In this document: positions 54,099 through 62,608 of the stretch, piece after piece
How the letters are laid out: each line of letters opens with the position of its first letter
Numbering within the stretch: the first letter of the stretch is position 1
Assembly (NCBI RefSeq): GCF_900155945.1
Contig: NZ_FTMN01000011.1
Location: 1-64,000, forward strand
Length of the DNA stretch: 64,000 bases
Source of the DNA: Marinobacterium stanieri
Lineage (GTDB): Bacteria; Pseudomonadota; Gammaproteobacteria; Pseudomonadales; Balneatricaceae
Reading direction: 5' to 3'
Program-made: the position numbers and the translations under genes
The notes under the pieces: model-generated
Seen by the model: only the letters and a program-made list of their open reading frames with translations
Databases searched by the model: none
What the model was told of the DNA's origin: nothing

Positions 54099-55805
54099 AT
54101 GGCAGACCAGGGGCTCTATCCGAACAATCAGGCGGTTCCACGTGTTTTGATTGTCGATGACTTCGACACCAACCTGATTCTGCTTAACCGACTGGTTAAA
54201 CAGTTGGGCATGCAACCAATCGCGGCCAATGGCGGACTCGAGGCCCTGGAACTGTTCAAGCAACATCGCCCCGACCTGGTGATCACCGATGTGTGCATGC
54301 AGGACCTGGACGGCATTGAGCTGACCCGCCAGATCAAGGCCCTGTCTGGTGATCAGTTTGTACCCGTCATTCTCGCCACGGCGTCGAATGAAGAAAAGCT
54401 GCTCGAAGACAGTCTGGACGTTGGCTGGGATGCGTTTATCCATCGGCCCTTCTCTCTCAATCTGATGAAGGGCAAGATTCACTCCATGTTGCGTTTTGCC
54501 CATATGCACCAAACAACGCAGCAGTTGATTGAAGCCCGCGAGCGCGAGGAACAGCTGGCCGAGCAGCTGTTCAGCCGCGCGGTTGAGCAGGCCAACGTCA
54601 ACGACCCCCGGCTTACCTTTTACAAGCAACCGGCTGAAACCTTCAGTGGCGACGTCCTGCTGAGTGCCCGACGCCTGGATGGCGAACTCTTTTTCCTGTT
54701 GGGTGACTTCACCGGCCACGGCCTGACGACAACGGTTGGCGCACTGCCCCTGTCGGAAACTTTCCGCGCCATGGTGAACAAGGGGTATGACTCGCACCAC
54801 ATACTCGATCAGATCAATCGCAAACTGAGGAAGCTGCTGCCCGTCAACATGTTCCTGGCGCTGGCCATGGTCGCGGTTTCCAGTGATGGCCAGCTGGTAC
54901 GTGTGTGGAATGCAGGGCTGCCGGATGTACTCCTGCTGCGCACCGACGGCTCCATTGAGCATATTCCATCGGTAAACCCGCCGCTGGGGATTCTGGAAAG
55001 TGTGCAGCACTTTACCGCGTTCAGTACCACCCTCGAAGAGGGCGACCGCCTGCTGCTGTGCAGTGACGGTGTCATCGAGGCACGTGATATGGCCGGCGAA
55101 TTGTTTGGCGAAGGGCGGCTTCTGTCCTGCTTCACGTCTGATCAGGACAACCTGACCCAATGCCTGCAGGACTCCTTGCACAGTTTTACCTCCGGTGAGG
55201 CACAGGGCGATGATATCTCGATGATCGAGTTTCAGGCAGCTCCCGCCACCGATTTGATGCCCACCGGTTTTTGCCCCATCAGCCAAAGCAGTGCCGAAGC
55301 GCTGCCTGGCAGCTGGCGCTGGAGCCTTGAGTTGGAAGGGCCGGATCTTGCCAGTGCCAACCCGGTCGCCCAGGCCATGGGGTTCCTGCTGGAGACAGAG
55401 GGCCGTAGCGAACGCTGGGACCCCGTGTTCACCATTTTGACCGAGCTGTATGTTAATGCCCTGGATCATGGCGTGCTGGGGCTAGACTCCGCACTCAAGC
55501 ACTCGGCTGAAGGCTTCATGCAGTACTTCCAGCAGCGTGAAGCACGGCTGCAGAATCTGACCACCGGCAGTGTCCAGATCAACCTCAAACTGACACGACT
55601 CAGTGATGACCACCATCGTCTGGATATCCGTGTCATCGACAGTGGTGAAGGTTTTAATGTCAAAAAGGTGCTGCAGCAGCAGGCGCAACAGCAGGAGCAC
55701 ACTCAGTTAATGGGTCGCGGCATCAAGCTGGTGTCATCCCTGTGCAGCAGCGTCGAATATTTTGATCAAGGTAACGGAGTTCACGTGGTCTATGAGGCCG
55801 TATAG
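54099..55805 (+). CDS. REC - PP2C phosphatase - HATPase switch protein (HsbR/RsbU-like)
   Basis: The 568-residue protein has an N-terminal receiver (VDDFDTN, phospho-acceptor in VITDVCMQDLDG), a central PP2C/SpoIIE phosphatase domain (GDVLLSARRLDGELFFLLGDFTGHGL, CSDGVIEA, GDDISMIEF) and a C-terminal GHKL kinase domain (FTILTELYVNALDHGV, VIDSGEGFN, MGRGIKLVSSL). This layout equals that of HsbR in P. aeruginosa, which both phosphorylates and dephosphorylates the STAS partner. The receiver could accept phosphate from the operon's CheA, tying chemotaxis to a partner switch. Confidence 0.92.
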   Translation: MADQGLYPNNQAVPRVLIVDDFDTNLILLNRLVKQLGMQPIAANGGLEALELFKQHRPDLVITDVCMQDLDGIELTRQIKALSGDQFVPVILATASNEEKLLEDSLDVGWDAFIHRPFSLNLMKGKIHSMLRFAHMHQTTQQLIEAREREEQLAEQLFSRAVEQANVNDPRLTFYKQPAETFSGDVLLSARRLDGELFFLLGDFTGHGLTTTVGALPLSETFRAMVNKGYDSHHILDQINRKLRKLLPVNMFLALAMVAVSSDGQLVRVWNAGLPDVLLLRTDGSIEHIPSVNPPLGILESVQHFTAFSTTLEEGDRLLLCSDGVIEARDMAGELFGEGRLLSCFTSDQDNLTQCLQDSLHSFTSGEAQGDDISMIEFQAAPATDLMPTGFCPISQSSAEALPGSWRWSLELEGPDLASANPVAQAMGFLLETEGRSERWDPVFTILTELYVNALDHGVLGLDSALKHSAEGFMQYFQQREARLQNLTTGSVQINLKLTRLSDDHHRLDIRVIDSGEGFNVKKVLQQQAQQQEHTQLMGRGIKLVSSLCSSVEYFDQGNGVHVVYEAV

Positions 55806-55937
55806 CTGACATTTCCGCTGGCCGCCCTGTTGATATATGCTTATAAACATTATGGATTTGGCAAATGCTGAACACCTCCTGCTCCTGAACCGGATTTCCC
55901 TCAAGGCAGGGCATCACTTTTGACCAGGGAGGGCGTA

Positions 55938-56927
55938 ATGCGCCTGCGTCTGACATCGATATTCCTGCTACTGGTTTTACTGCCTCTGAGCCTGGCATGG
56001 ACCTCTGTTGCACGGGCAGATCAGGCTCAAAGCGGTAAACAGCTTGTCTATATTACCTCCGACCGGCGCATTCCCTTCTGGGATATCATGTCCCGCGGTA
56101 TCCAGCAGCGGGCGCAACAGCTGGGTCATCAGGTTCAGATACTCAGTGCCAACAACAGCACAAAACGGGAGCTGGAGCACCTGGCCCTGGCCCTGCGGCA
56201 GCAGGTTGATGGCCTGATCATCTCGCCCACCTCCTCTTCAGCAGGCGCAACCCTGATCAAACTTGCCAGTGCCGCCGGCATCCCGGTGGTGGTGGCAGAC
56301 ATTGGTGCCGACTCAGACAAATATCTCAGTTTTATCGCCTCTGACAATTATCAGGGTGCCTACGAACTGGGTCGGATTCTGAGCCGCGCCCTGATCCAGA
56401 AAGGCTGGCAGTCCGGTCGCGTGGGCATCGTTGCGATTCCCCAACGTCGCCAGAATGGCCGCGAACGCACAGCAGGCTTCATGCAGGCGCTGGATGAAGC
56501 AGGCATTCTGGCCGCCGGCATGCGCCAGCAAGTGGATTTTTCCTATACCGAAACCTACACCTTCAGCCGCGAGCTGATCGACAGTGAACCCGAGCTGCGA
56601 GCACTCTGGCTGCAGGGCTCAGACCGCTACCAGGCGGCGCTGGATGCGATCAAGGATGCCGGGCGCGAGGGCGAGATTCTGCTGGCCACCTTTGATGCCG
56701 AACCGGAGTTCATCGACATGATCCAATCCGGGCAGCTCATCGGTGCCGCCATGCAGCAGCCCTTTTTAATTGGAGAGGAAGCCGTCATCAGACTGGACCG
56801 CCACTTTCATGGTGAAAGTGTTACTCCGGAGCACAAACTGTCCGTACTGGCCGTCTCTGCAGACAACCTGCAAACGCACCTGCCCACCATCCGCCGTAAT
56901 GTGCTGGGGCAACAGGTAACGCCATGA
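55938..56927 (+). CDS. Periplasmic sugar-type binding protein (type I fold), sensor partner of the next gene
   Basis: The 329-residue precursor has a signal peptide (MRLRLTSIFLLLVLLPLSLAWTSVARA). The mature part is a type I periplasmic-binding fold of the ribose/galactose kind: ITSDRRIPFWDIMSRGIQQRAQQLG, QQVDGLIISPTSS, GIPVVVADIGAD, then SDNYQGAYELGRIL. GGGAGG lies 5 bases before the ATG at 55938. No transporter genes are near. Its stop overlaps the GGDEF-EAL start as ATGA, as in the PhnD pair at 25310. Confidence 0.85.
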   Translation: MRLRLTSIFLLLVLLPLSLAWTSVARADQAQSGKQLVYITSDRRIPFWDIMSRGIQQRAQQLGHQVQILSANNSTKRELEHLALALRQQVDGLIISPTSSSAGATLIKLASAAGIPVVVADIGADSDKYLSFIASDNYQGAYELGRILSRALIQKGWQSGRVGIVAIPQRRQNGRERTAGFMQALDEAGILAAGMRQQVDFSYTETYTFSRELIDSEPELRALWLQGSDRYQAALDAIKDAGREGEILLATFDAEPEFIDMIQSGQLIGAAMQQPFLIGEEAVIRLDRHFHGESVTPEHKLSVLAVSADNLQTHLPTIRRNVLGQQVTP

Positions 56928-58981
56928 TCAAGCGACTGCCATCTCTGTATCTGCTGCTGGTTGGGCTGGTATTGCCCGCCATCCTGGTCACGCTGGCGCT
57001 CAGCGCCAGCTTTAACTACCACCAGGCGAAAAGCTCGATACTGATGGAGGTGGATCGCGAGTCGCAGAACAGCCTGAAATCCCTGAACAGTACGATCAGC
57101 GGCCTGCTGGAAGCCTATGCCGTCAATGAGTATGAGCAGATTCTAGGCAACGAGATTGCTCTGACACCTCACTGCGCCCTGATCGTCGAAGATTTCAATC
57201 TGAGCAAGATACTGGGCAGCCAATATATAACCGGCTATATCCGCTCCTCCAGTGGCAAGATCCAGAGCTATGAACCGGATAACCCGGCGCACAAGGAGCA
57301 CTTGAACAGCTGCCTGCAACGCTATCAAACCAGCATTCTCAGCAACCAGGATGAGGCCATAGGGTCACTGCAGCTATACTCATCCGATCAGCCCCTGCAG
57401 GCAGAGCTCAAGGATACGCTCAGCCAGTCCTTGCTCAGTGCGTTGTTAACCTGCGTATTGATGGCCATTCTGCTGATGGTGCTGAGCCGGGTCTTCTTCA
57501 TCACACCGCTGGACCAGATCATGGCGGCCATTGGCGATACCGACAAGACCGGCCTTCCCAACAAGGCGATACCTGAGCAGGGTCCCCGGGAATTGCGTGC
57601 CCTGGCCCGCAGCATGAACAGCATGATTACCTCTGTGCGCCTGTCACAGCGTGACCTGCAGCAGGAAAAAGACACGGTCAATCACATGGCGCATTTCGAT
57701 GCGCTGACAGGGCTGGCCAACCGCACCCTGTTTAACGACCGACTGGAAAGCGGTATTGCCCGCGCCCAGCGTCATCATTACAAACTGGCGCTGCTGGTGA
57801 TCGATCTGGACCACTTCAAGCGCGTAAACGACTCACTGGGCCATAACGCCGGTGACCAGGTCCTGACCCTCATTACCCAGCGTCTCAGCCAGTTGATTCG
57901 CTCCGATGATACCCTGGCCCGCCTGGGGGGCGATGAGTTTACCATCGTGCAGGAAGGTCTGGATAACACTGACGAGGCCTGTTATCTGGCGCAACGGGTA
58001 TTGCACGCGATCGGACAGCCGCTGGAGGTCGATAACCAGCTGCTGTACATCAACAGCAGTATCGGCATCAGTATCTACCCGGATAATGGCCAGAGCAGCG
58101 CTGAATTGTTGATGCAGGCAGATGCTGCGATGAACCTGGCCAAAAATGAGGGCCGCAACGATTACCGCCTCTTTGACAGCAGCCTGACTCAAGACGCTCA
58201 AGAGTGGCTGACAATGGAGGCACGCCTGCGAAAGGCACTACAGCAGGACGAATTGGAGCCTTTCTTCCAGCCTCAAATCAACATTCGAACCGGCCAGATT
58301 GAAGGCTTTGAAGCACTGGCACGCTGGATCAGTCCGGAAGAAGGGTTGATTTCGCCGGGACGCTTCATTCCGCTGGCTGAGCAATCCGGTCTCATTGAAG
58401 CGCTGGACCTGCAGATCATCCAGAAATCGATGCAACACTTCGCCGACTGGCACCGACAGGGCCTCAATCCCGGCATTTTGTCGGTTAACCTCAATGCCCG
58501 CCATTTCCAGAATCCGGCACTGATTAAAACCTTGCAGGACCTGATGAGCCAAAGCGGCTTCAAAACCGAATGGCTGGAAGTTGAAGTCACCGAAACCCAG
58601 TTGATGACCAAACCCGAAGACGCCATCCAGGTGCTCAACCAACTGCATGACTCCGGTATCCGTATCGCCCTGGATGATTTCGGTACCGGGTATTCATCGC
58701 TGTCCTACATCAAGCGTTTGCCCATCACCAAACTCAAGATCGACCAGTCATTCATCCGTGACCTGCCGGATGATTCCGAAGATGCGTCTATTGTTCGCTC
58801 GGTTATCGCCCTGGCCAAACACCTGGGCCTGGAAATCCTGGCAGAAGGTGCCGAGACGGAACAGCAGATCAACTTCCTTCTCAACAACCGCTGTGATCGA
58901 GTACAGGGTTACTTTTACGCCCGTCCCATGCCCGCAGACGCAACGCAGCTTTATCTCACCCCTGAGCCTGTTAGGGCCTGA
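56924..58981 (+). CDS. Membrane GGDEF-EAL receptor with I-site
   Basis: The 685-residue protein has a membrane helix at about 7-27, a periplasmic region of about 130 residues, a second helix (about 166-190), a HAMP-like linker, then GGDEF and EAL domains. GGDEF is intact (LGGDEF, about 335), preceded by RSDD at the I-site distance, so product inhibition is expected. The EAL domain keeps GFEALARW, EVTETQL, IALDDFGTGYSSLSYIK, KIDQSF and AEGAET. It may be bifunctional. It should receive its signal from the co-translated binding protein. A terminator follows. Confidence 0.9.
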   Translation: MIKRLPSLYLLLVGLVLPAILVTLALSASFNYHQAKSSILMEVDRESQNSLKSLNSTISGLLEAYAVNEYEQILGNEIALTPHCALIVEDFNLSKILGSQYITGYIRSSSGKIQSYEPDNPAHKEHLNSCLQRYQTSILSNQDEAIGSLQLYSSDQPLQAELKDTLSQSLLSALLTCVLMAILLMVLSRVFFITPLDQIMAAIGDTDKTGLPNKAIPEQGPRELRALARSMNSMITSVRLSQRDLQQEKDTVNHMAHFDALTGLANRTLFNDRLESGIARAQRHHYKLALLVIDLDHFKRVNDSLGHNAGDQVLTLITQRLSQLIRSDDTLARLGGDEFTIVQEGLDNTDEACYLAQRVLHAIGQPLEVDNQLLYINSSIGISIYPDNGQSSAELLMQADAAMNLAKNEGRNDYRLFDSSLTQDAQEWLTMEARLRKALQQDELEPFFQPQINIRTGQIEGFEALARWISPEEGLISPGRFIPLAEQSGLIEALDLQIIQKSMQHFADWHRQGLNPGILSVNLNARHFQNPALIKTLQDLMSQSGFKTEWLEVEVTETQLMTKPEDAIQVLNQLHDSGIRIALDDFGTGYSSLSYIKRLPITKLKIDQSFIRDLPDDSEDASIVRSVIALAKHLGLEILAEGAETEQQINFLLNNRCDRVQGYFYARPMPADATQLYLTPEPVRA

Positions 58982-58991
58982 ATCTGATAGT

Positions 58992-59088
58992 TTATCCACA
59001 GGCCTTGCCAACACAGCCTGTGGGTTATTTTTATAGCGATTTCAAAGCAATTTCGAGCTGTGAATAAAACACCTTTTAGTTTTCCACA
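58992..59088. other. Cluster of DnaA-box-like sites
   Basis: TTATCCACA (58992-59000) and TTATTCACA on the minus strand (59059-59067) match the DnaA consensus TTATNCACA exactly. TTTTCCACA (59080-59088) differs at one base. The first site overlaps the terminator stem. The surrounding DNA is AT-rich. There is no dnaA, gidA or rpmH here, so this is not an obvious chromosomal origin. Confidence 0.45.
58996..59034 (+). terminator. Terminator of the GGDEF-EAL gene
   Basis: CCACAGGC and GCCTGTGG pair perfectly around a 12-nt loop, followed by GTTATTTTT, 15 bp past the stop. Confidence 0.75.
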
Positions 59089-59563
59089 CCTCTGATGAAC
59101 AACCCTGTTAACAAGCTTATAACAAACCAGCACGAGCATAACTAAGCCCCTAATATATAAGTACTTTTTATTTCTGATCACGCAATAACCAGCGCAGTTC
59201 AAAAAAACAATTGCCCACAGGCTACTGACATTACACTCACATGACCGAATGTCTTCGGCATTAGCTCCTGTCTCAGAACAAGCTGTATATAACTTTATAC
59301 AGTGGCTTCCTGCTCGCCATGAGCTGTTATTCGCTCCTAAGGTAAAATAATCTTAACACTGTCATATTTGGCGCAGTCCCAAGACCGTCTGACACGGTTG
59401 TCATGCAAACGACTGGAAGAGGCAGGCAGGGCTGATCGATAAAACAAGAAACTCCATGATATATAGGCACTTACCATCATTGGCACCGGCCTTGCTCTAT
59501 ACAGAGTGAATTGAGAATACAGCCTGCTGGCTGTTACTGCAGATGTCAGATGAGGATTACATC
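59089..59563. other. AT-rich intergenic stretch
   Basis: About 475 bp of AT-rich DNA with no protein frame that I can support. It leads into the small membrane-protein gene at 59564 and must hold its promoter. I could not identify a confident promoter, small RNA or repeat. Confidence 0.5.
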
Positions 59564-59689
59564 ATGAGCCATGCACATGACGATCAGGACTATGAAGTAA
59601 TTGGTGTCGTACCATCCATTGCCATGGTACTGGCGGGGTTGATTGTCGCCATTCTGCCGGCGCTGATGCAGCTTTACCTGTTGATGTGA
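59564..59689 (+). CDS. 41-residue single-helix membrane protein
   Basis: A short frame begins ATG at 59564 with GAGG 8 bases upstream. The product has an acidic, histidine-containing N-terminus (MSHAHDDQDYEVIG) and then one hydrophobic helix (about residues 15-40). A good intrinsic terminator follows at 59730, so the unit has its own ribosome site and terminator. The layout (short charged head, one transmembrane helix) is that of small subunits or regulators of membrane complexes, but I do not recognise a family. Confidence 0.65.
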   Translation: MSHAHDDQDYEVIGVVPSIAMVLAGLIVAILPALMQLYLLM

Positions 59690-59729
59690 CAGTAAACAAC
59701 GCAAGAGCCTGCAGATACATCCGGATGAT

Positions 59730-59759
59730 GCCCTGATAGTCTGACTGTCGGGGCGTTTT
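59730..59759 (+). terminator. Terminator after the small membrane protein
   Basis: GCCCTGATAGT pairs with ACTGTCGGGGC (two G-U pairs) around a 3-nt loop and is followed by five T residues. Confidence 0.75.
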
Positions 59760-59883
59760 TGTATGAAATGATGCTCTGCCCGAGTACAGCATAAACGGCA
59801 AAAAACCAGGATATTCCTAGCGTAATGAATAAATTCTGAGTATTAAATTGCCAGAGAAGGCACAGGATAAAACCGGAAGGGGA

Positions 59884-59970
59884 TGGTGCAGATGGGGAGA
59901 CTCGAACTCCCACGCCCGTGAAGGCACTAGCACCTGAAGCTAGCGTGTCTACCAATTCCACCACATCTGC
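59884..59970 (-). tRNA. tRNA-Leu (CAG), copy 2
   Basis: An 87-nt class II tRNA with a long variable arm and encoded CCA. The acceptor stem GCAGATG pairs with CATCTGC, and the anticodon loop TTCAGGT gives CAG. Its sequence is the same as that of the copy at 60045. Confidence 0.95.
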
Positions 59971-60044
59971 GTTGTCCAACGTTTTAACGTGCGTTACCAC
60001 CCAAATTGTCGCTTTCGAAGAGCCTGACATCTGACGATGAAAGG

Positions 60045-60131
60045 TGGTGCAGATGGGGAGACTCGAACTCCCACGCCCGTGAAGGCACTAGCACCTGAAG
60101 CTAGCGTGTCTACCAATTCCACCACATCTGC
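60045..60131 (-). tRNA. tRNA-Leu (CAG), copy 1
   Basis: An 87-nt class II tRNA identical to the downstream copy, 74 bp away. It is the promoter-proximal copy. Confidence 0.95.
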
Positions 60132-60147
60132 TTCGAAAGTGGGGCGC

Positions 60148-60176
60148 ATTATATCGGCCCCCTTTCACCTTGTGAA
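60148..60176 (-). promoter_or_regulatory. Promoter of the tRNA-Leu pair
   Basis: The minus strand reads TTCACA, 17 bases, then a perfect TATAAT, 16 bp before the first tRNA-Leu, with a GC-rich discriminator (GCGCCCC). Confidence 0.75.
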
Positions 60177-60193
60177 GCACTTTTTTGAATTAA

Positions 60194-61261
60194 TTAATCT
60201 TTTTTCGTCAGACAGGCTTCAAATGCGTTCCCCAGCGAGGTCAGGTAGCGGATGTAGGCATCCTGGCCCGGCTCAATATCACGCGCCAGCGGGTCCAGCT
60301 CACCCAGCTGCACCGGCAGCTCACCCACAATCGCGTGCACCACGGCACTGGTGAACTGAGGTTCACTGAATACACATACTGCCTGACTCTGTTCCAGCTG
60401 CTCCCGAATCTCGGCCAGATGACGAGCACCCGGCTTACGCGCCGGATCAACGGTGAAGTATCCCAGCTGATTCAGCTCATAATGATTCACAAACCCGCTG
60501 TAGGCATCGTGGAAGACGAAGAAACCACTATCCTTGACCTTGGCCATCTGAGCAGAGAGATCCGTCTCCTTGGCACGTACTGCTTGCTCAAAGGCATTAC
60601 GGTTGGCCTCAAGCTGATCGACCTGGTTCGGGAAGGTCTCAAGCAGGGCAGGCATGATTTGATCAGCAATGGCGATGGCGTTCAGCGGATCGAGCCAGAT
60701 ATGCGGATCATCGCCATCAGCATGTGAATGGTGCTCTTCGGCTTCATGCTCGTGCTCGTCATGGCCAGCATCAGCATGTTCATCCTCATGATGTTCATGA
60801 CTATGCTCTTCATGAGCTTCTTCATGCTCATCGTGCCCATGCTCGTCATGACCATGTTCTTCCGCCTCATGTGCATGTTCGTCATGTCCGTGTTCATCAG
60901 CATGATCGTCAGTGTCGGTACCGTGGCTATGCGGCTTGCTGTCCGGCAGAAGGGTTACAATCTGTGCCTCGGTGCGGGACAATGGCTTCTGCAGAAACTG
61001 TTCCAGTCCCGGCCCTACCCAAACCAGCACCTTGGCTTCTGTCAGCTTACGCATATCAGACGGTTTGAGTGAGTAATGGTGCGGCGTACCCTCTGCAGGC
61101 AACAACAGCTCCGGTTCCGTTACACCGGCCGTCAGAGCGGATGTAATCAATTGCAGGGGTTTAATGCTGGTAACAACGTCTGCCGCTGTAGCCGGCAACG
61201 CTGTCAGCATTGCCGCCGAGAGTGTCAGGCTGGACAATGTAGAACGAAGGCAGGGTTTCAT
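60194..61261 (-). CDS. znuA: High-affinity zinc-binding protein ZnuA
   Basis: ZnuA captures zinc in the periplasm for the ZnuBC transporter. The 355-residue precursor has a signal peptide (cleavage near LPATAA) and the cluster A-I fold with metal-site histidines (GTPHHYSLKPSDMRKL, DPHIWLDPLNAIAIADQI, FFVFHDAYSGFVNHY). A very long His- and acid-rich loop (about residues 110-188), with many HxH and DEH repeats, is a zinc-chelating segment typical of ZnuA but unusually extended here. It is divergent from zur across a Zur operator. Confidence 0.96.
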   Translation of the reverse strand: MKPCLRSTLSSLTLSAAMLTALPATAADVVTSIKPLQLITSALTAGVTEPELLLPAEGTPHHYSLKPSDMRKLTEAKVLVWVGPGLEQFLQKPLSRTEAQIVTLLPDSKPHSHGTDTDDHADEHGHDEHAHEAEEHGHDEHGHDEHEEAHEEHSHEHHEDEHADAGHDEHEHEAEEHHSHADGDDPHIWLDPLNAIAIADQIMPALLETFPNQVDQLEANRNAFEQAVRAKETDLSAQMAKVKDSGFFVFHDAYSGFVNHYELNQLGYFTVDPARKPGARHLAEIREQLEQSQAVCVFSEPQFTSAVVHAIVGELPVQLGELDPLARDIEPGQDAYIRYLTSLGNAFEACLTKKD

Positions 61262-61291
61262 TAGTCGGAGCTCTCTTCTTGACCATTAATA

Positions 61292-61308
61292 TTGTTATAC
61301 TATAACAA
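61292..61308. promoter_or_regulatory. Zur operator between znuA and zur-znuCB
   Basis: TTGTTATA-C-TATAACAA is a perfect 17-bp palindrome centred at 61300. It matches the gammaproteobacterial Zur box (TGTTATA-N-TATAACA) and lies in the 68-bp divergent gap, so zinc-loaded Zur would repress both directions. Confidence 0.88.
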
Positions 61309-61329
61309 AACAAACGATAGACGAACCCG

Positions 61330-61827
61330 ATGAGCATGGATAATCTGGCCTTTGAGTCCGGCCACAATCACCAGCATTGCATTGATCAGGCACTGCAGCA
61401 GGCAAGAACCCTTTGCAAAGAGCGGCAGCAACGCCTGACCCCGGTGCGTGAGCTGGTGCTCAAACTGATCTGGCAAAGCCATCAGCCCATCGGCGCCTAT
61501 GAGCTTCTGCCCGCATTGGCAGAAGCCGGTTTCAACTCAGCGCCACCAACAGTGTACAGGGCACTGGAGTTCCTGCAGGAGCAGGGGTTCGTTCACCGTA
61601 TAGCCTCGCTGAATGCGTTTGTCGGCTGCCCACACCCGGAAGACAAGCATCAGGGCTATTTCCTGATCTGCCGCAACTGCCACTCTACTTCAGAGCTGGA
61701 GTCGGCTCCGGTGCATGAAACGCTGAAACAAAGTGCGGCGGAACTGGGCTTCAGTATCGAGCAGGAAACCATTGAGGTCACCGGCCTGTGCCCCAACTGC
61801 CGCAATCGGGAGGGCAGCGATGCCTGA
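61330..61827 (+). CDS. zur: Zinc uptake regulator Zur (Fur family)
   Basis: Zur represses zinc uptake when zinc is plentiful. The 165-residue protein has the Fur winged helix ([33 protein letters not shown]) and a C-terminal metal domain with two CxxC zinc sites (FLICRNCHS and TGLCPNCRN). It has an N-terminal His-containing extension. It is the first gene of zur-znuC-znuB and overlaps znuC by 8 bp. ATG at 61330 or 61336 could be the start. Confidence 0.95.
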   Translation: MSMDNLAFESGHNHQHCIDQALQQARTLCKERQQRLTPVRELVLKLIWQSHQPIGAYELLPALAEAGFNSAPPTVYRALEFLQEQGFVHRIASLNAFVGCPHPEDKHQGYFLICRNCHSTSELESAPVHETLKQSAAELGFSIEQETIEVTGLCPNCRNREGSDA

Positions 61828-62608
61828 GCACAATCCAGACCTGATTCGGCTGGACAATATCAGCGTTAATTTCAATCACCAGGTTGCCCTCAGCCAGGTC
61901 AACCTGAGCCTGCATGACGACTGTATTACTACCCTGATTGGCCCCAACGGCGCCGGCAAGACCACTCTTGTCCGTGTGGTGCTGGGCCTGATCAAACCTT
62001 CTTCGGGCAATCTTTGGCGCAAGCCGGGTTTACGCATCGGTTATATGCCACAGAAGCTGCATATCGATCATACACTTCCATTGTCAGTGGAACGTTTTCT
62101 GCAAACACCGGTAAAAACCGATAAGCAGCTGATGATAAAGGCACTTGAGGATGTGGGAGCCGCCCACCTTATCAAACATTCCATCCACAATCTTTCGGGT
62201 GGCGAGACCCAGCGGGTGCTGCTGGCCCGCGCACTGCTGCGCGACCCTCAGTTGCTGGTGTTGGATGAACCCGTACAGGGTGTGGACCTGAGCGGTCAGC
62301 TTGAGCTGTACCAACTGATTGCCGATATTCGCAAACAGCGCCATTGCGGCGTGCTGATGATCTCCCATGATCTGCACCTGGTCATGGCGTCTACCGACCA
62401 TGTCATCTGCCTGAATCGACATATCTGCTGCTCGGGCAATCCCGAACATGTCAGCAACGATCCGTCATTCATTGAGCTGTTTGGCCCCGCACAGGCCAGT
62501 ACCCTGGCACTGTACAACCATCACCACAGCCACCAGCATGACGCCCATGGCGATATCATCGTCGACCACCCTCAACCCCATAATTGTGACGGACACCACT
62601 GTGGCTGA
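61820..62608 (+). CDS. znuC: Zinc ABC transporter ATPase ZnuC
   Basis: ZnuC powers zinc import through ZnuB. The 262-residue ATPase has Walker A (GPNGAGKTT), the signature [15 protein letters not shown], Walker B ([12 protein letters not shown]) and the switch His in MISHDLHLV. The C-terminal tail is His-rich ([12 protein letters not shown]), a likely zinc-binding segment. I chose the ATG at 61820, which has GGAGGG upstream. It overlaps znuB by 8 bp. Confidence 0.96.
   Translation: MPEHNPDLIRLDNISVNFNHQVALSQVNLSLHDDCITTLIGPNGAGKTTLVRVVLGLIKPSSGNLWRKPGLRIGYMPQKLHIDHTLPLSVERFLQTPVKTDKQLMIKALEDVGAAHLIKHSIHNLSGGETQRVLLARALLRDPQLLVLDEPVQGVDLSGQLELYQLIADIRKQRHCGVLMISHDLHLVMASTDHVICLNRHICCSGNPEHVSNDPSFIELFGPAQASTLALYNHHHSHQHDAHGDIIVDHPQPHNCDGHHCG

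Noticed and set aside
53943..55469. 508-codon frame antisense to the HsbR-like gene
   Set aside because: The plus strand encodes intact REC, PP2C and HATPase motifs. The antisense product matches nothing recognisable.
58992..59340. Chromosomal replication origin
   Set aside because: DnaA-box-like sites are present, but there is no dnaA, dnaN, gidA, mioC or rpmH nearby, GATC sites are sparse, and only three boxes are seen. Kept only as a DnaA-site cluster.
60037..60354. Frame beginning MKGGADGETRTPTPVKALAPEAS
   Set aside because: It is read across the opposite strand of tRNA-Leu, another well-known annotation artefact.
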